The notes beneath the pieces are model-generated. The model searched no databases and was not told the DNA's origin. It saw only the letters and a program-made list of their open reading frames with translations. The translations under genes were made by a program, and so were the position numbers. Below, in pieces: positions 46,137 to 57,900 of a DNA stretch of 64,000 nucleotides; position 1 is the first letter of the stretch; each line of letters starts with the position of its first letter. This DNA comes from Viridothelium virens (lineage: Eukaryota > Ascomycota > Dothideomycetes > Trypetheliales > Trypetheliaceae): NCBI GenBank assembly GCA_010094025.1, contig ML991772.1:434001-498000 (forward strand), in the 5' to 3' direction.

Positions 46137-48134
46137 GATGTTGCGAAGACATGATGTCGAGAGCTACGAACTAGTGGGGTGGTGGGGCAGGGCAGGGCTC
46201 CAAGGTCATACAAAAATAAATATACTTGTCTTCCCAATTCGTCTCCTTGGCGAAGACGGGCTTTTTATTTCAGCAAACAGAGAATCACGAAATTGTCTTC
46301 TTCACTGTAGCTTATGATGGCGATGAGTCAATAATTCACCCCTCCTGTACAATTCCGAAACTGAAGCGCACCGATCTGACAATGAACTCGCGCTTGATTT
46401 GGGACCCTTCATAAAAGCTTTAACCCCCATCGCAGCATCTGATTCAATTCTCGCCGTACCAAATGAGCAAGAGCTTGCCAGTGATTGTACTCATTGGCAT
46501 CGTCCGCCTCCAAGCCATTAGGTCCACACTATCCTCCATTCAATAGCCAGGTAGTTGCAATCACCAGCCGTGGAAACAACCAATGTGTCCTGTTTCGGTA
46601 CTCCTCATAGGCTTCCATGCCCTTCCACTATCATTGAACGTTGCATATTCCTTCATCAATACGTTCAAACTTAGCCACAATCCTACTACTATGCGTCTTG
46701 GCCTTGCAAGTTGAAGGTGCCTCTTTTATCTCAGACAAGACCTTGGTAACATTGCGCTCCGTGATCATAGTCCCCACGCTCCACCAACCGTCTTCCATAC
46801 TGGGAACTGTTATCCATTCGCGCATGCGAAGACAGCTCAGCCTGTATCTCTTTGATTTTCCGTAGATGAGACGGTGAGTTTCTATAATTTCCTGTTCTAA
46901 TTCTTCAAGTGACATGTCGTGCTGTAGCAAAACAAAACGGGTTGTTGACGGGCGAGGAAAATGGCGAAATTTGACTGTCGTCCGAAAGAATGGCCCTTTG
47001 GCTTGATGCTTTGGAGCCCTAGGGGAAGGATGGCGATCAGCTTGCAGTTCGGAGGACGTATACGATGGAGGTTCCTGTATGGACCGAAGATAACGACTCC
47101 AAGGCACATCAGTAAACAGATGAAATCTGGAACGAACTCAAAATTCCATGCCAAGTTGCTTACAGTTCGTCTTCGGCAGGCCTTTCCGACTGGCTAAGTG
47201 ATGAGTCGGGAACGAGGGAACAGGTAAGTCGCATCGTTGATCGCGCCATCTTGCAAGGGAAAGGCAGTCTAGTCCTTACGATGCGCAAATAAAGCAGACG
47301 CGACGCACTGCGCACTGGTAACGAAGGAATCCTTCCACGGGACACTGAATATTTGGCATGCACCAAACCATGGTATGGCCATCGAGATGTGGGGTTCAAA
47401 TAAACGTTGCTAGTGAACGAGACCTATCAAGTGGAGCCAAATTGTAACGAACGACAATGGTAAGAAGCCATAGAGTAACCCAAAAAGAAACAAGAAGCTA
47501 CCTTTGCCATTACGGAAGCGGGTAATGTTCATTACTGTCAGTCGAAGCTTTTAAGAGGAGCTTACAAGTCATTGTGATCTATGATCCTTTACTCGTTGCA
47601 CTCTCCAAGGTGATGGGAAGAGTATAAAGAAGCCCCAATATGCAACAGGGCGACCCCCAGATGTACGGGGAGTTTGCAGAGATGAACGCGAAGCAGACCT
47701 GACGCCTGCTAGGCCAGTAAGAGCGCCACTACAGCAGATTTCTACACAAGCCTGACGACTTTCCTTTCTCAAGTCTTCCGCTTATGCATGAACTGGAGGA
47801 CTTGAAGTTGGAGCTAGATGCCCCGGCAGACGAGCACCAACCACCTTGTTGGCGCTTGCGGCTCTGCAGCCTCACAAGCCCCACCTCAAACCTACCCATG
47901 CCCCTGGGGCTTGCAGCTGGATGCAGTGCTGGGTATACCTTACTCTGTACTACTCGGCATGACCGGTCAAGGTAGGAAAAGCTCATGCGGCTGCCTGTCA
48001 GCTGCAGTATCACTCAAAAAAGAACCCAACCTCTCTTCATCGAGGCTGCCTTTAAAGATAGCCTGTCCGAGTCCGCTGCCAGCCTTTCAGACTGCCCTCC
48101 TTTCCTTCTCACATAATAAAGAGCCCTTGTTTTG
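46137..48134. other. Intergenic region, mostly empty
   Basis: Lies between two divergent genes (GH18–UBA minus, calpain plus). Apart from the weak candidate at 46631–47107 no gene is recognised. Frames at 47729–48013 (minus) and 47818–48135 (plus) overlap antisense. A TC-rich stretch just before 48135 fits the calpain leader. Confidence 0.45.
46631..47107 (-). CDS. Possible small hypothetical protein (weak)
   Basis: An open frame of 158 codons whose first methionine codon is internal (MSLEELEQEI, about 95 codons from the end). The part after that Met reads like a soluble helical protein with regular charge pattern. Upstream, another frame encodes a hydrophobic stretch (FICLLMCLGVVIFG) that could belong to a spliced first exon. 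No family recognised. It may be chance. Confidence 0.25.
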   Translation of the reverse strand: MPWSRYLRSIQEPPSYTSSELQADRHPSPRAPKHQAKGPFFRTTVKFRHFPRPSTTRFVLLQHDMSLEELEQEIIETHRLIYGKSKRYRLSCLRMREWITVPSMEDGWWSVGTMITERNVTKVLSEIKEAPSTCKAKTHSSRIVAKFERIDEGICNVQ

Positions 48135-51100
48135 ATGGCAGCTGAAGCGCCTCAACCCGTGTTCTTCGCCAGCGACGCTGGTCCGCAACCCGCTGGTCCT
48201 CTACCTCCAGATGGTAGAAGCGTGAGCTGTATCTTAGACCCTGTGCCTGGACCTGGGCCTGCTGGTCCTAGGCCAGCCCGTGTCATGAACTCACAGATGA
48301 CGCCTCAGCATGCGATTAATGCATTCTGGAAGAAATTTAGCTTGGGCAGTCCTGCTAAAGTCTTTACCATTCTGCCCCAGAACCAAGCGTCTTCTCGCAA
48401 AGCCAGATCAACTCCTCAAGCCAAGACTGATACCAGGAAGGCAGAGCCTGTCTCGATCTCTTATGACAAAGCTGTGGCTGAGTGTCGAGCGAAAGTGGAC
48501 AAGATTAAGAGAGAATGCTATGCTCTGAATCAAAAGTATCGTGATCCCCATTTTAACATTGAGAGAGATTGGTGGGTCGATGGCCAATGTTTCAATGACT
48601 GTCTCATGGCACTCGCAGATGAGAAAATGGAGCTGGTCCCCTTGAGTGTGAAGAGGATCGAAGATATCTTTGACGATCCGGAGTTCTACATTGAAGGCGC
48701 TACTGCTAGTGATATACGACAGGGGAATGATGGAGACTGTTGGTTTCTGAGCGCACTCTCGACTGTCAGTTCTGTCAAGGATCTCATTCATCGTGTCTGT
48801 GTCGCGAGGGATGAAAAAGTTGGGGTGTACGGGTTTGTGTTCCACCGAGATGGCGAGTGGTTCTCAGAGATCATCGATGACAAATTGTTCCTCACGAAAC
48901 CAGACTTTGACGACCTGCCCCCAGAGCAACAGAACGAGTGGAATACGCAGTATCGGAAGGACCCTGAAGATGAATATCGAAAAGCGTTTCAGAGAGGATC
49001 TTCGGCTTTATACTTTGCGCAATGCAATGACCGTAACGAGACCTGGTTACCTTTGCTTGAAAAAGCATATGCTAAAGCACACGGTGACTACGCAGTCATT
49101 GATGGCGGGTAAGTTCAAAAATATCCATGCCAAGTCATGATCATAGAGACTAATTCGTACAGCTGGAGCGGAGAAGCAGTTGAAGACCTTACAGGAGGCG
49201 TGACGACCGAATTATATGCTACAGATATTATCGATAAGAATCGTTTCTGGAAGCAGGAGCTTCGACAGGTCAACAAAGAATTTCTGTTCAGCTGCGGTCT
49301 CCGAACCAGTAAGTACGAGACAAAGAAGGGACTGGTTTTCGGTCACGCCTATTCTGTCTTGGATGCTGTAGAACATACTCGCGATGGCAAACTCTACCGA
49401 CTCGTCAAATTGAGGAACCCCTGGGGCGATTCCGAGTGGAGCGGCGCGTGGTCAGACGGGTCCAAGGAATGGGATGGCTATTGGATGGAGACTTTGAAGC
49501 ATGAGTTCGGCGACGATGGAGTCTTCTGGATCTCGTATGAGGACCTCCTCAAGAACTTTCAGGACTTCGACCGCACCCGACTCTTTGACGACCGATGGAC
49601 GGTGACGCAGCAATGGACCAGTATATCTGTGCCATGGACAATCGATTACCTTGACACAAAATTCAAATTGGAAGTTGCCAGAGCTGGTCCAACAATCATT
49701 GTTCTATCTCAGCTCGACGACCGTTACTTCCGTGGCCTTGAGGGCCAGTACAAATTTAGACTACAATTCCGCCTTCATAAGGGTGACGAGCAAGACTATA
49801 CTATCCGCAGTCAGGCAAACTATAGCATGAGACGCTCAGTCTGTGCTGAAGTTGATTTGGAGCCTGGAATTTACCACATCGTCATCCGTATAGAAGCTAC
49901 AAGGTATCAAGAGAAGTCGTTGCCCGAAAGAGTTATCCCTGCCAAATGTGCGGATAGAAGAGATAAGCTCCTTGCAGTGGGGTTGAGCTATGATCTCGCC
50001 CATGCCAAGGGCCAGTTCAAAGAAAGTGAGGCCGAAAAGCGCAGGCGGGAAAAGAAGGAGACGAGAGCGGCGGTGAAAAGGCAATTCAGGAAAGACGCCG
50101 AGAGGGCTCGTCGTTATCGACTAACACAAAAGGTTAAGGAGAAGAGGAAGCAGATGAAATTTCAAGAGAAGCAGCGCCAATTCGAGGCAACGATGTACGC
50201 AACAGAGCTTCCCGCAGGGTCTCGCCAAGTAGATCCCAGACGCGAAAGGCAAGATTCCACTGAGCTACCTGCGGGGTCCCGTCCAGCAGACGAGAGACGC
50301 GATAGCCAGCTTTCCGCAGAGCTCTCGCCAGGGCTTCACGCAGCAGACGCTCAGAGCGACAGCCAAGTTTCCACCGAGCCAGAGACCGAAACCGGCGGCG
50401 AAGTTGACGAGTTGAAGATCAGACCTCAAGTCACTCGGTTACTTTCGAAGACCAAGTACGATGTCAGCCCCATACCAGAGCTGCCCGCCGGAAGCCTTCC
50501 TAAAACCCAGGCAACACCAGCAGCAGCACAAGAAGAACGACCATCAACCGCAGTGCCCGGATATACACAACAGCATCCCGAACAAGGGATAGATGCCCGA
50601 CGACCATCGTCACCACCGCCCCCACCACCACAAGGCGCACCTCCACCAGTCCCCCGATTCTTCCTCAACAACGCACTGCCACCCGCACGTCCGACTCTCG
50701 CCAACATTAGCGACGACGAAGCATCCTGGGACTCAGAGCTCGACTACCCGTCCTCGCTACGCTCTACATCTTCCTCCTCCTCCAACTCCTCCGCTGCCGG
50801 TGCCGCCGACAGCACCCACTCCGGCGGCGGCGACGGCGGCGACGACTTCGCCGACATGCCCGCAGTGCTGGACTACCTGCGATCTCCGCCGCCGCCTGTT
50901 CCGGTCGCGGCGCCTCAGGGCCAGGGTGGCGGCGGTGGTGGCGTACCGAAGAGGGATATCGCCGAGCTCCTGCAGGATCCGTGGAACGCGGTGTGTGTGG
51001 TGGGGCTGCGGGTGTTTAGTCAAGGGGCAGAGGGGGACGAAGAAGGGGTGCGGGTGGAGGTGGTGAAGCCGGGGAGGAATGCGGCGGAGAAGAGGGTGGA

Positions 51101-51167
51101 TGTGGATGATGCGGCGGCGGATGCGATTAGGGGGTTGGAGATTGGTGAGAGGGAAGGGAAGGAGTAG
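48135..51167 (+). CDS. Calpain-like cysteine protease (family C2)
   Basis: Two exons, 48135–49108 and 49163–51167, about 990 residues. The catalytic triad is present: Cys in GNDGDCWFLSALSTV, His in GLVFGHAYSVLDAV and Asn in KLRNPWGDSEW. The last two come after the intron and the first before it. The protease core covers about residues 150–490 and is followed by a domain III-like C2 fold (WTSISVPWTIDYLDTKF onward). Next is a highly basic coiled stretch of Lys/Arg/Glu (residues about 630–680), then ELPAGSR-type repeats (three full or near copies between 50,200 and 50,500), a Pro-rich run and an acidic C-terminus. Mould calpains of this type are intracellular Ca2+-linked proteases; this is not PalB, which has a MIT domain. 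Third positions turn C-rich near 50,580 and G-rich near 50,890. Confidence 0.88.
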
Positions 51168-51593
51168 TAAAAGGGGTTGTGGGTTGGTTGGACGGGAGGA
51201 TGGTTCTTTGGACGTTGGGCTTTCGGTGTATCTTGTCTCGTGCTCTCCTCTTTTTGGGTCAATTGGTCAAGCAGGCAGTCTCGTACTCTTCTCTGGTGGG
51301 ATCGGTCAGTGTTGGAAGAGAAAAGCGAAATTGTAGCAATAGTGCAGACGTGCTCCGCTTCCTGTATCAGACATCTTCGTCATTATCGTCGTCCCTGCTC
51401 CACAACACCAACCAGTTACGGCATCATGGGTATAAGCTCAAAGAAATGAGAAAATCGCTCTGTCCAATGTAATTCGCTTTCTTCTTGTGTTTCCCAGACC
51501 AGCAATCTTGCCTTTTCAATTGCCACTTGCCCTTTCCCTTTCTGCCATTCTTGTTCGAACCTTGTTCGTGGAGTCTCCGAGCACGGCCACTTC
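51168..51593. other. Convergent 3' flanks
   Basis: 3' flanks of the calpain gene (plus) and the small acidic protein gene (minus). Nothing else seen. Confidence 0.5.
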
Positions 51594-52247
51594 CTATTGA
51601 GCTGCATGCGCGAACTCCGGATCATCCTGCAGTGGCCCACTCGTCGCGCTCATGCCCTCAGCATGCTCTCTGGGTTTCGCCTCCGGCGGCATGCTTCCTA
51701 CGGCTTCCTGCCTCGCTGCCTCTCTCACTGCCGTGCCGGCCTCCTCCGGCTTCACTGGCTCCTCCGGCTTGGAGGCATCGCCTTGAGTCTCGGTGGCTGT
51801 AGCGGGGAGAGCGAAGTGAGTGGTGGCGACTCGGGAAGATGGAGTAGGATTTATATACCTGTCACGCCTGCGCCCTGTGTGGCATCGCCTTCATCCTTCT
51901 TCTCCCCCGTACCTGTCTCGCCGGCCTTTGCGCTGTCGGTGGGTTCCTCTTCGGCAGGCTGGGTTGTTGTGGTGGTCGGGGGTTTGGAAGCCTCTGTCTT
52001 GGAAGATTCGCCGGTGGATTTGAAGCTCTGGGAGTCTCTCGACTTTTTGTTCTTGCTGAAGAGACCTTTGATGCCCTTCTTGAGCCGATCGATGCCGTCT
52101 GGTGCTGCATTGGAGGTCGATGTTAGATTGAGATCCTCTCTCTATAGTCATCCGTGGTAGATAATAAGCCAACCAAGGAGCACTATCTTTTACAGGTGCT
52201 CCCAGAATTTTTTAGGAAAATCATGTGTACTCACGGACTCCTGGCAT
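51594..52247 (-). CDS. Small hydrophilic Ala/Glu/Pro-rich protein
   Basis: Three exons, all on the minus strand: ATG at 52247 (MPGV), a middle exon of about 250 nt ending at a GTATAT donor near 51,855, and a last exon beginning after CTACAG and ending in TAG at 51594. The middle exon encodes DRLKKGIKGLFSKNKKSRDS, a basic amphipathic stretch, then a Thr/Glu/Ala-rich run. The last exon encodes KPEEPVKPEEAGTAVREAA and ends DDPEFAHAAQ. No domain; low-complexity proteins starting in this way (…DPIMPGV then a Lys-rich helix) occur in many moulds, function unknown. Upstream in frame WITDPIMPGV looks coding, so the true start may lie in an earlier exon. The plus-strand frame across it is a shadow. 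Confidence 0.62.
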
Positions 52248-53174
52248 GATTGGGTCAGTGATCCAGTGGGGCTTGAGATGAGGTTGATATAGAATAGGGT
52301 TCACAATGGTATCAACAGCTTAAGGAGTGACTGAAGAAGTGAACCGGCAGCCGATCTCTAGAGACGAGTCATGCTGAGACGAGACCAAAAATTCCGGATA
52401 TCGCGGTCTCATATACAAGCAAGCTGTGGAAGGCGGAGGCATGGTCAGCTGGCAATTAAGCTCCTACTCGGAGCCAGGACAATTTGAGACGGAGCGCGAA
52501 ATGACGAGGGCGTTGCTAACAAGCTCGCTACCCTGCAGAAGCCTGTCAGAAAGCGATGCTGCCGGGGCGGGAAGGGGGAAGGACGATGCGGTGATGCTAT
52601 TATTGGCAGTGTGGCGATGCTGAGCTTGCTTGAGTTAGTCCACCACCCGTAATCGTTTTGTCTCTTAGGCAGGCTAATGTGCGCAATCATGCAAATCATA
52701 CTCTTGCAATTAAGCAGTGGTCTCATCCGCACACCATCGGTGACATGATTGGACGATTTAGACATGTTTCAGATCGCCTAGCACCATGTATCTACGACTG
52801 GACGAACCCGATGCACCTCCCACTCCACGAAGCACCGGAAGGGTGACGAAAGGGGGAGGCTGAGCGTGCATCCGGTGCTACCGCAGCCGAGTGTCTACAG
52901 CAAACTTCTCTTTCCAGAGCTGCGTCTAAGATCATCTTACTCCACTGTGCTTCTCCATGTAACGCTGCCTATCAAACGCGACGGTACAGCCTCGCTGTGC
53001 GTGACCTGCTGTCGTTCACTTGCCCTTCTTGTTCCTCATCCTACCCACTCCTGCATCGAGGGTTGGATGACTGCTTGCCATTCCGACATTCTACTACTTT
53101 TGATCCATTGTCTATCCGCTTATAGATATGCAATCAAGCGGCGAGGTTGGATTTAGACACGCGAGCTGAAAACT
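52248..53174. other. Intergenic region
   Basis: Promoter of the small acidic protein gene at the left and 3' flank of the PTPA gene at the right. Frames here (for example 52445–52765 minus, 52866–53156 plus) are short and featureless. Confidence 0.5.
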
Positions 53175-54823
53175 TCACTTATCCGCCCATGGAGCTCCGC
53201 TTGGTGCGGTCGCGTTGTCCGGCTGCTGCTCTGTCCGTGGGCGCGCCCAGGGTGCTGCTGTTCCTGTAGAAGGTGGCATTCGGTTTGTCGAAGTTGGAGT
53301 TGCCCAAGGGGCTCTTGTTGGGGGCTCCTGGAGGTTTCTCAACGGCGGTTCCCGACCTTGAAATCGAGTGGTAGACGCGACCGCAGGTCCTCCTGATGAT
53401 GCCCCTGGCGCTTTCGTACCTCCGAGAGGTCCAGCTTCTATCGGTTGACTCGTAGTACTGCCAGCTTCCCTTTTCTGCGATGGTTGGGTTGAAGTGTGAA
53501 CCGAGAACTTCACGGGAGTAGCCAATGGGTCCTTCTCCCACTGGAACAACGATCCGAAGGGGAAGTGTTGTACGACCGGAAATTTCGATAGCACTTCAGC
53601 GTTATACATTTTGATCATCCCCTATTGTCACGACTATCAGCCTCCGAACTGCTTGATAAGAATCTCAGTCAGTATTTTTCACCTTATTGATTTTTGCCCA
53701 GCCAGCACGAATCCCTGAGATGTCGAACAACATCGGACTGTGTTCCCAAAAAGGACCTTTCTTTACATCGTAAATGAAGCCGATCGCCGAGAAATACATA
53801 TTGTTGACTCGTTCCCTCTCAACGGCGGCAGCTTTTGCAACATCCGATGGGTCAGGAGCGTCAGGCCTTGAACCCTCTTGTGGAACCCTCGCTCCATCGG
53901 TAATAGCAGGAGAGAGCTGAGCTGAGCCAAAGATGTAAGGAACGAAGGAGTGGTCATCAAGTCCCCAGACCCCATGCGTACCGGCTGGTTCCAGAGTGTA
54001 CGTCAGAATCAAGCGGCGGATCAGCTTCAGGTACCTAGAGGGAGGGATGAGTCAACCAAGCCGGGACCCTTCAATCAAGAGGAGCATACGGCTCTATCAC
54101 GCCTAGAACAATGCCTCGTTCTTCGATCCCCGCCTCTGCTTTTGGAAATCCGCCAAGCTTCCATATGCAGCCTAAGAAAGCCAAGAAACTTAATTCGTGG
54201 CCAGTGCCGTAGTCTAACCTCTGAGCGCTGCCAAAACCTCCGAGCAGATATGCTCGGAGTTCATCTTTGGCGGTAGTGACTGGGTTGTCTTTCGTAGTGA
54301 AGTCTAGTACACTTACTGGGACGTACTGATCTATAAGGTCTGAAACACGCTCTTCCACAAGATTGTACCACTTTCGAAAACTGATATTACCAAATCTTCT
54401 GGGTCCAGTGTCTGGGGGAGCTTCTTCAATGAATGTTTCAAGTTGATTTATCAGCTTCTTTAACTGTTTGTTTGCTGCCGAGTACTCGACGTTCTGTGTC
54501 CCAATCTCCCATGAATGGACATGGGCCGAGGATTTATCTCTACGAGGAAACATGGAAGCATTCAGTTGAAGTAGAAAAGTCGTCAAATCTGTGTAGGCCT
54601 TGGATGAAAGGAAGAATGATACATCTTCGCCGTCATGAATCCGTTTTGCAGGCTGGATAAAGGAATGGTCCGCTTCGAGAGGAAGGACTTGGAGACCTTG
54701 TGAGTCTTTCTCGCTTTCCACGCTGTTTCTCAAATTCATGTTGAGACCCCTTTTGCTTTGGACGAACGTGATAAAGTCCCTCAATTGCGTTTCGTTAATT
54801 GAGATGCGAGGTAATGGAGCCAT
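53175..54823 (-). CDS. PP2A phosphatase activator PTPA (Rrd/Ypa family)
   Basis: Three exons from the ATG at 54823; introns near 54,034–54,093 (donor GTATGC) and 53,625–53,685 (donor GTGAAA). The family blocks appear in order: [99 protein letters not shown] and, after the last splice, [24 protein letters not shown] is a peptidyl-prolyl isomerase-like activator that conditions the PP2A catalytic subunit and PP2A-like enzymes. After the core there is a Pro/Thr/Ala-rich extension of about 110 residues, common in moulds. Which of the two yeast paralogues (Rrd1 or Rrd2) it matches is not clear. It starts 170 bp from the divergent AT-hook gene. Confidence 0.92.
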
Positions 54824-54993
54824 CACGTGATGTCGCGTCGGCGTGCCCCGGCAACCGCACCTCTAACACGTCAATAGGTACAGAGTAAGCTCTATAAATT
54901 GATCTGCCTATCCAGCGCACTCATGACACAACATGCTACCATTGAGGCCGACTTGGTTGATTTGACTATGGACGCCAAAATGTAGTCTCTACC
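54824..54993. promoter_or_regulatory. Compact divergent promoter of PTPA and the AT-hook/SANT gene
   Basis: Only 170 bp separate the two start codons, so regulatory elements must be shared. The sequence next to the PTPA start holds TCACGTGATG (54822–54831), an E-box-like CACGTG core often bound by bHLH factors. Confidence 0.5.
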
Positions 54994-57900
54994 ATGGCGT
55001 ATAAAAATCAAAAGGCCAAGAAGCGAGCGTCTCGAGCACAAGCATCCAAGAAAGATTCCAACAGCAGAGATGGCGGACAGTCGCCCATGCAGAACAGGCC
55101 TAAATGTAAGCAGCTCTTGATAAAAACCTGGGTAGTTTCCGAGGGTGTGACCTACCCGATCGGTCAGCCAGATTGCCTGTTCCACCATAAGGCAGGCCTA
55201 ATCGATCCGCTGCTGCCACCAGCAACGTCTCCGTAACCCGCTAATAGTAATCGGTAGCGCGAGACACAAGTGCCCAGCACCCAATTGACCAACAGCTACG
55301 CAGCGAGGACCGACAGCATGTTGGTACCAGAAGCTCTGCCGAACGCCTCAGTGCAGAGTCAACCGCCCTCCTCAACGCTGCCAGACAGAATAAGGGCAGT
55401 CGAAGTCCTGGACGTATTCATAAGAATGCGGACGACGTGCTTGAGATTCTGGGAAATGAAATGGGTTTACAGAAGCGCCTGCCGAATCCTCCGAGAACAG
55501 CCCTGAAAGGAAGCCAACCGGTGAATAGTGACGTCGCGGATCGCTCGGACCTGGGTCATGATCTAAGAGAAGATGATGGGACTGTCCGGAAAATTCATGC
55601 ATCGTTGCCTTCAACGGATCTCTTCCCCCCGATATCACCAAGGAAGCGGAAAAGAAATGAAATTCCCAACCAGGAACACCACGACAATCACGGAGACAGT
55701 GAGAAACCAGCTAAAAAGACGCGGCTTCAATCCACTGCTGAAAAGACAGATTCCTTGGCTTTGGATGCTTTTGCAAACACACACACGCCTGTACCCTTGG
55801 AAAAGGGGACGAGTAAGGGTACTAAGGCTAGACAGGACTGGACAAGAAATGGACCAAGACGGAGTGCACGGCTCCAAGAACAGCAATCAGCCCCAGTCGA
55901 GAGCAATGAATCTCCAAAGCCGAAAAGTCCCAAGAGCGGAGGACACGAGCAAAGGAGATCATCTATTGCGATTAACAAAGAGCAACAACAAGACAGGCCT
56001 ACACGTGGGGGAGGCGTCCAAAAAGGACCATCTAAAGAGGGTGAAATTGGCCAATCGCCTGCAACGAGCAAGAGGCGGGGCCGTCCGCCAAAGAACCAAT
56101 CCAGCAGGAATAGTGAAATTACGAAGGCCAAAGAGACCGGTCCTGAAGATGAGCCGCCAAATGCGGAGCTCTCTAACGCCAAGTCAAAAAAAAAGAGAGT
56201 AGACTCTAGCGCTGGGATATTCATGACTCCGAATGAGTCATCGTTAGGTGGTACTGAACAGAATGATGACCTTGGTAGAGGTAGTCCAGAGTCCGAAGGT
56301 TCTCAGGAGGGAAGCGAGTCACAAGTTGCCGACGGACAGGATCCGGAAAAGAACCGTGATGAGCAGACCAATACTGGCGGTGCTAATGAGAGCGGTATCT
56401 CCGAAGAGGAGGACTGTAATGACCTTGACCAGATGATACATGATGAAAGTCTTGAGGCCATGGATAATAGCAGGCTGTTTGGACAGGTGTCTCATTTGAA
56501 AGAATTACTAAGTGGATTAGGGAATATCGGTGTTTCCAAAAAAGGTGGGGATAGGCATAATCGTCGTCCTGAACTCAACGGCCTAAAAAAAGGACAAGTC
56601 AAGAATTTGTGTGTGGCATGCGAGGAGACCGTTGCTTTTATTCAAAACCCGTCGCTTAACCAAATTCATGACCAAGATGAGGACGGAAGTGGGAATACTA
56701 TCACGCGAACTACTCTACTAAACCGAAAGCTTGGCGATCTCGCCGAAGTCATTGATGATTTCAATATCACCGAGTCCAACGATGATTCCGGATTGGAGCC
56801 TGAACAGGTCATCCAAGGCACCTATCGGCACATCTTCCCAGCCCTCATCCGCGTCCTCACCGCCGCCAGCACAGCCTACGACACCCACTTTGGCGGCCTC
56901 CCCGAGTTACAGCGTTGGAAAGACGCCAACCAATGCCGCCTCCTCCAATCCCTCATCGCCCACCTCGACCTCATCCTCAACCTCTACGCCAACCTCGAAG
57001 CCATCACCCTCGCCCACCCCGACTGGAAACCCTCACCCGGCTCCTCCCCCCCGCTCCTCCAACCCATCAAGTCCATCTGCGCCGCCCTCAAACCCATCCA
57101 CGCCGCCTTCGTCCGCGCCTTCGACGCCCAACAGCACCGCCACGCCCAAGACGCCGAACACCGCGCCCGCCTCGCTGCCCGCGCGGCTGAGACAGACGGT
57201 GCTGCGGCGATCCGCGCTCGTCGCGAGCGCGAGCGTCAAGATGAGCACCTCGCGGAGATCTGGCGCGTCTTGCGCACTGTCCGCGCTCTCGTGGAGCCGT
57301 CTGCGGCAAGGAAGCCGCGGTTTGCGGTCCCGGCTGAGGAGGATGAGGAGGAGGAGGAGTGGGACTCTGATGTTAATGGCGGTGGTGGCTCTGCTGACAA
57401 CAACGACGATGATGGGGGCGGTGAGAGCGAGGTCGATGACGAAGACGATGATGACGAGGAAAACATGTACGATGGAGATGATGATGACGTTGTTTATGGT
57501 GAAAATGAGGATGCGGCGGTCGTATACGACGAGCATGGCGAGCAAGGAGAGCGCGTCTCCATTTTCGGGGCGTGGCTTCCTCCTCCTCCACCGAGCAATG
57601 GCGACGCTGCTGATGCTGATGCTGATGCTGATGCTGACTCTGGTGTTGACGTTGATGCTGACACCGGTGCTGATGCGAGCGCCGACGTGTCCGCGAGCGC
57701 GGCACAGCGACTACGACGCAGGCGGCAGGAGGCGCGGCGGCAGAGGATGAGAAGAGGCAGGGCCAGGGAAAGGAGGAGAGCGACAGGCGCCAACTGGACG
57801 CAGGAAGAGAAGTGGGCGCTACAACGAGCGCTGAAGGCGTATACGGCTCTGCCGGCAGGTGCGCCAGCGCGGCGGGGCGTGGGGAAGGAGGTCGCGACGT

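Noticed and set aside
51597-52160. 187-codon plus-strand frame
   Set aside because: The minus strand has the better gene model, with three exons and consistent splice sites.
56731-57750. 339-codon plus-strand frame
   Set aside because: Same-strand shifted shadow of the AT-hook/SANT gene; C- and G-rich codon third positions keep several frames open.
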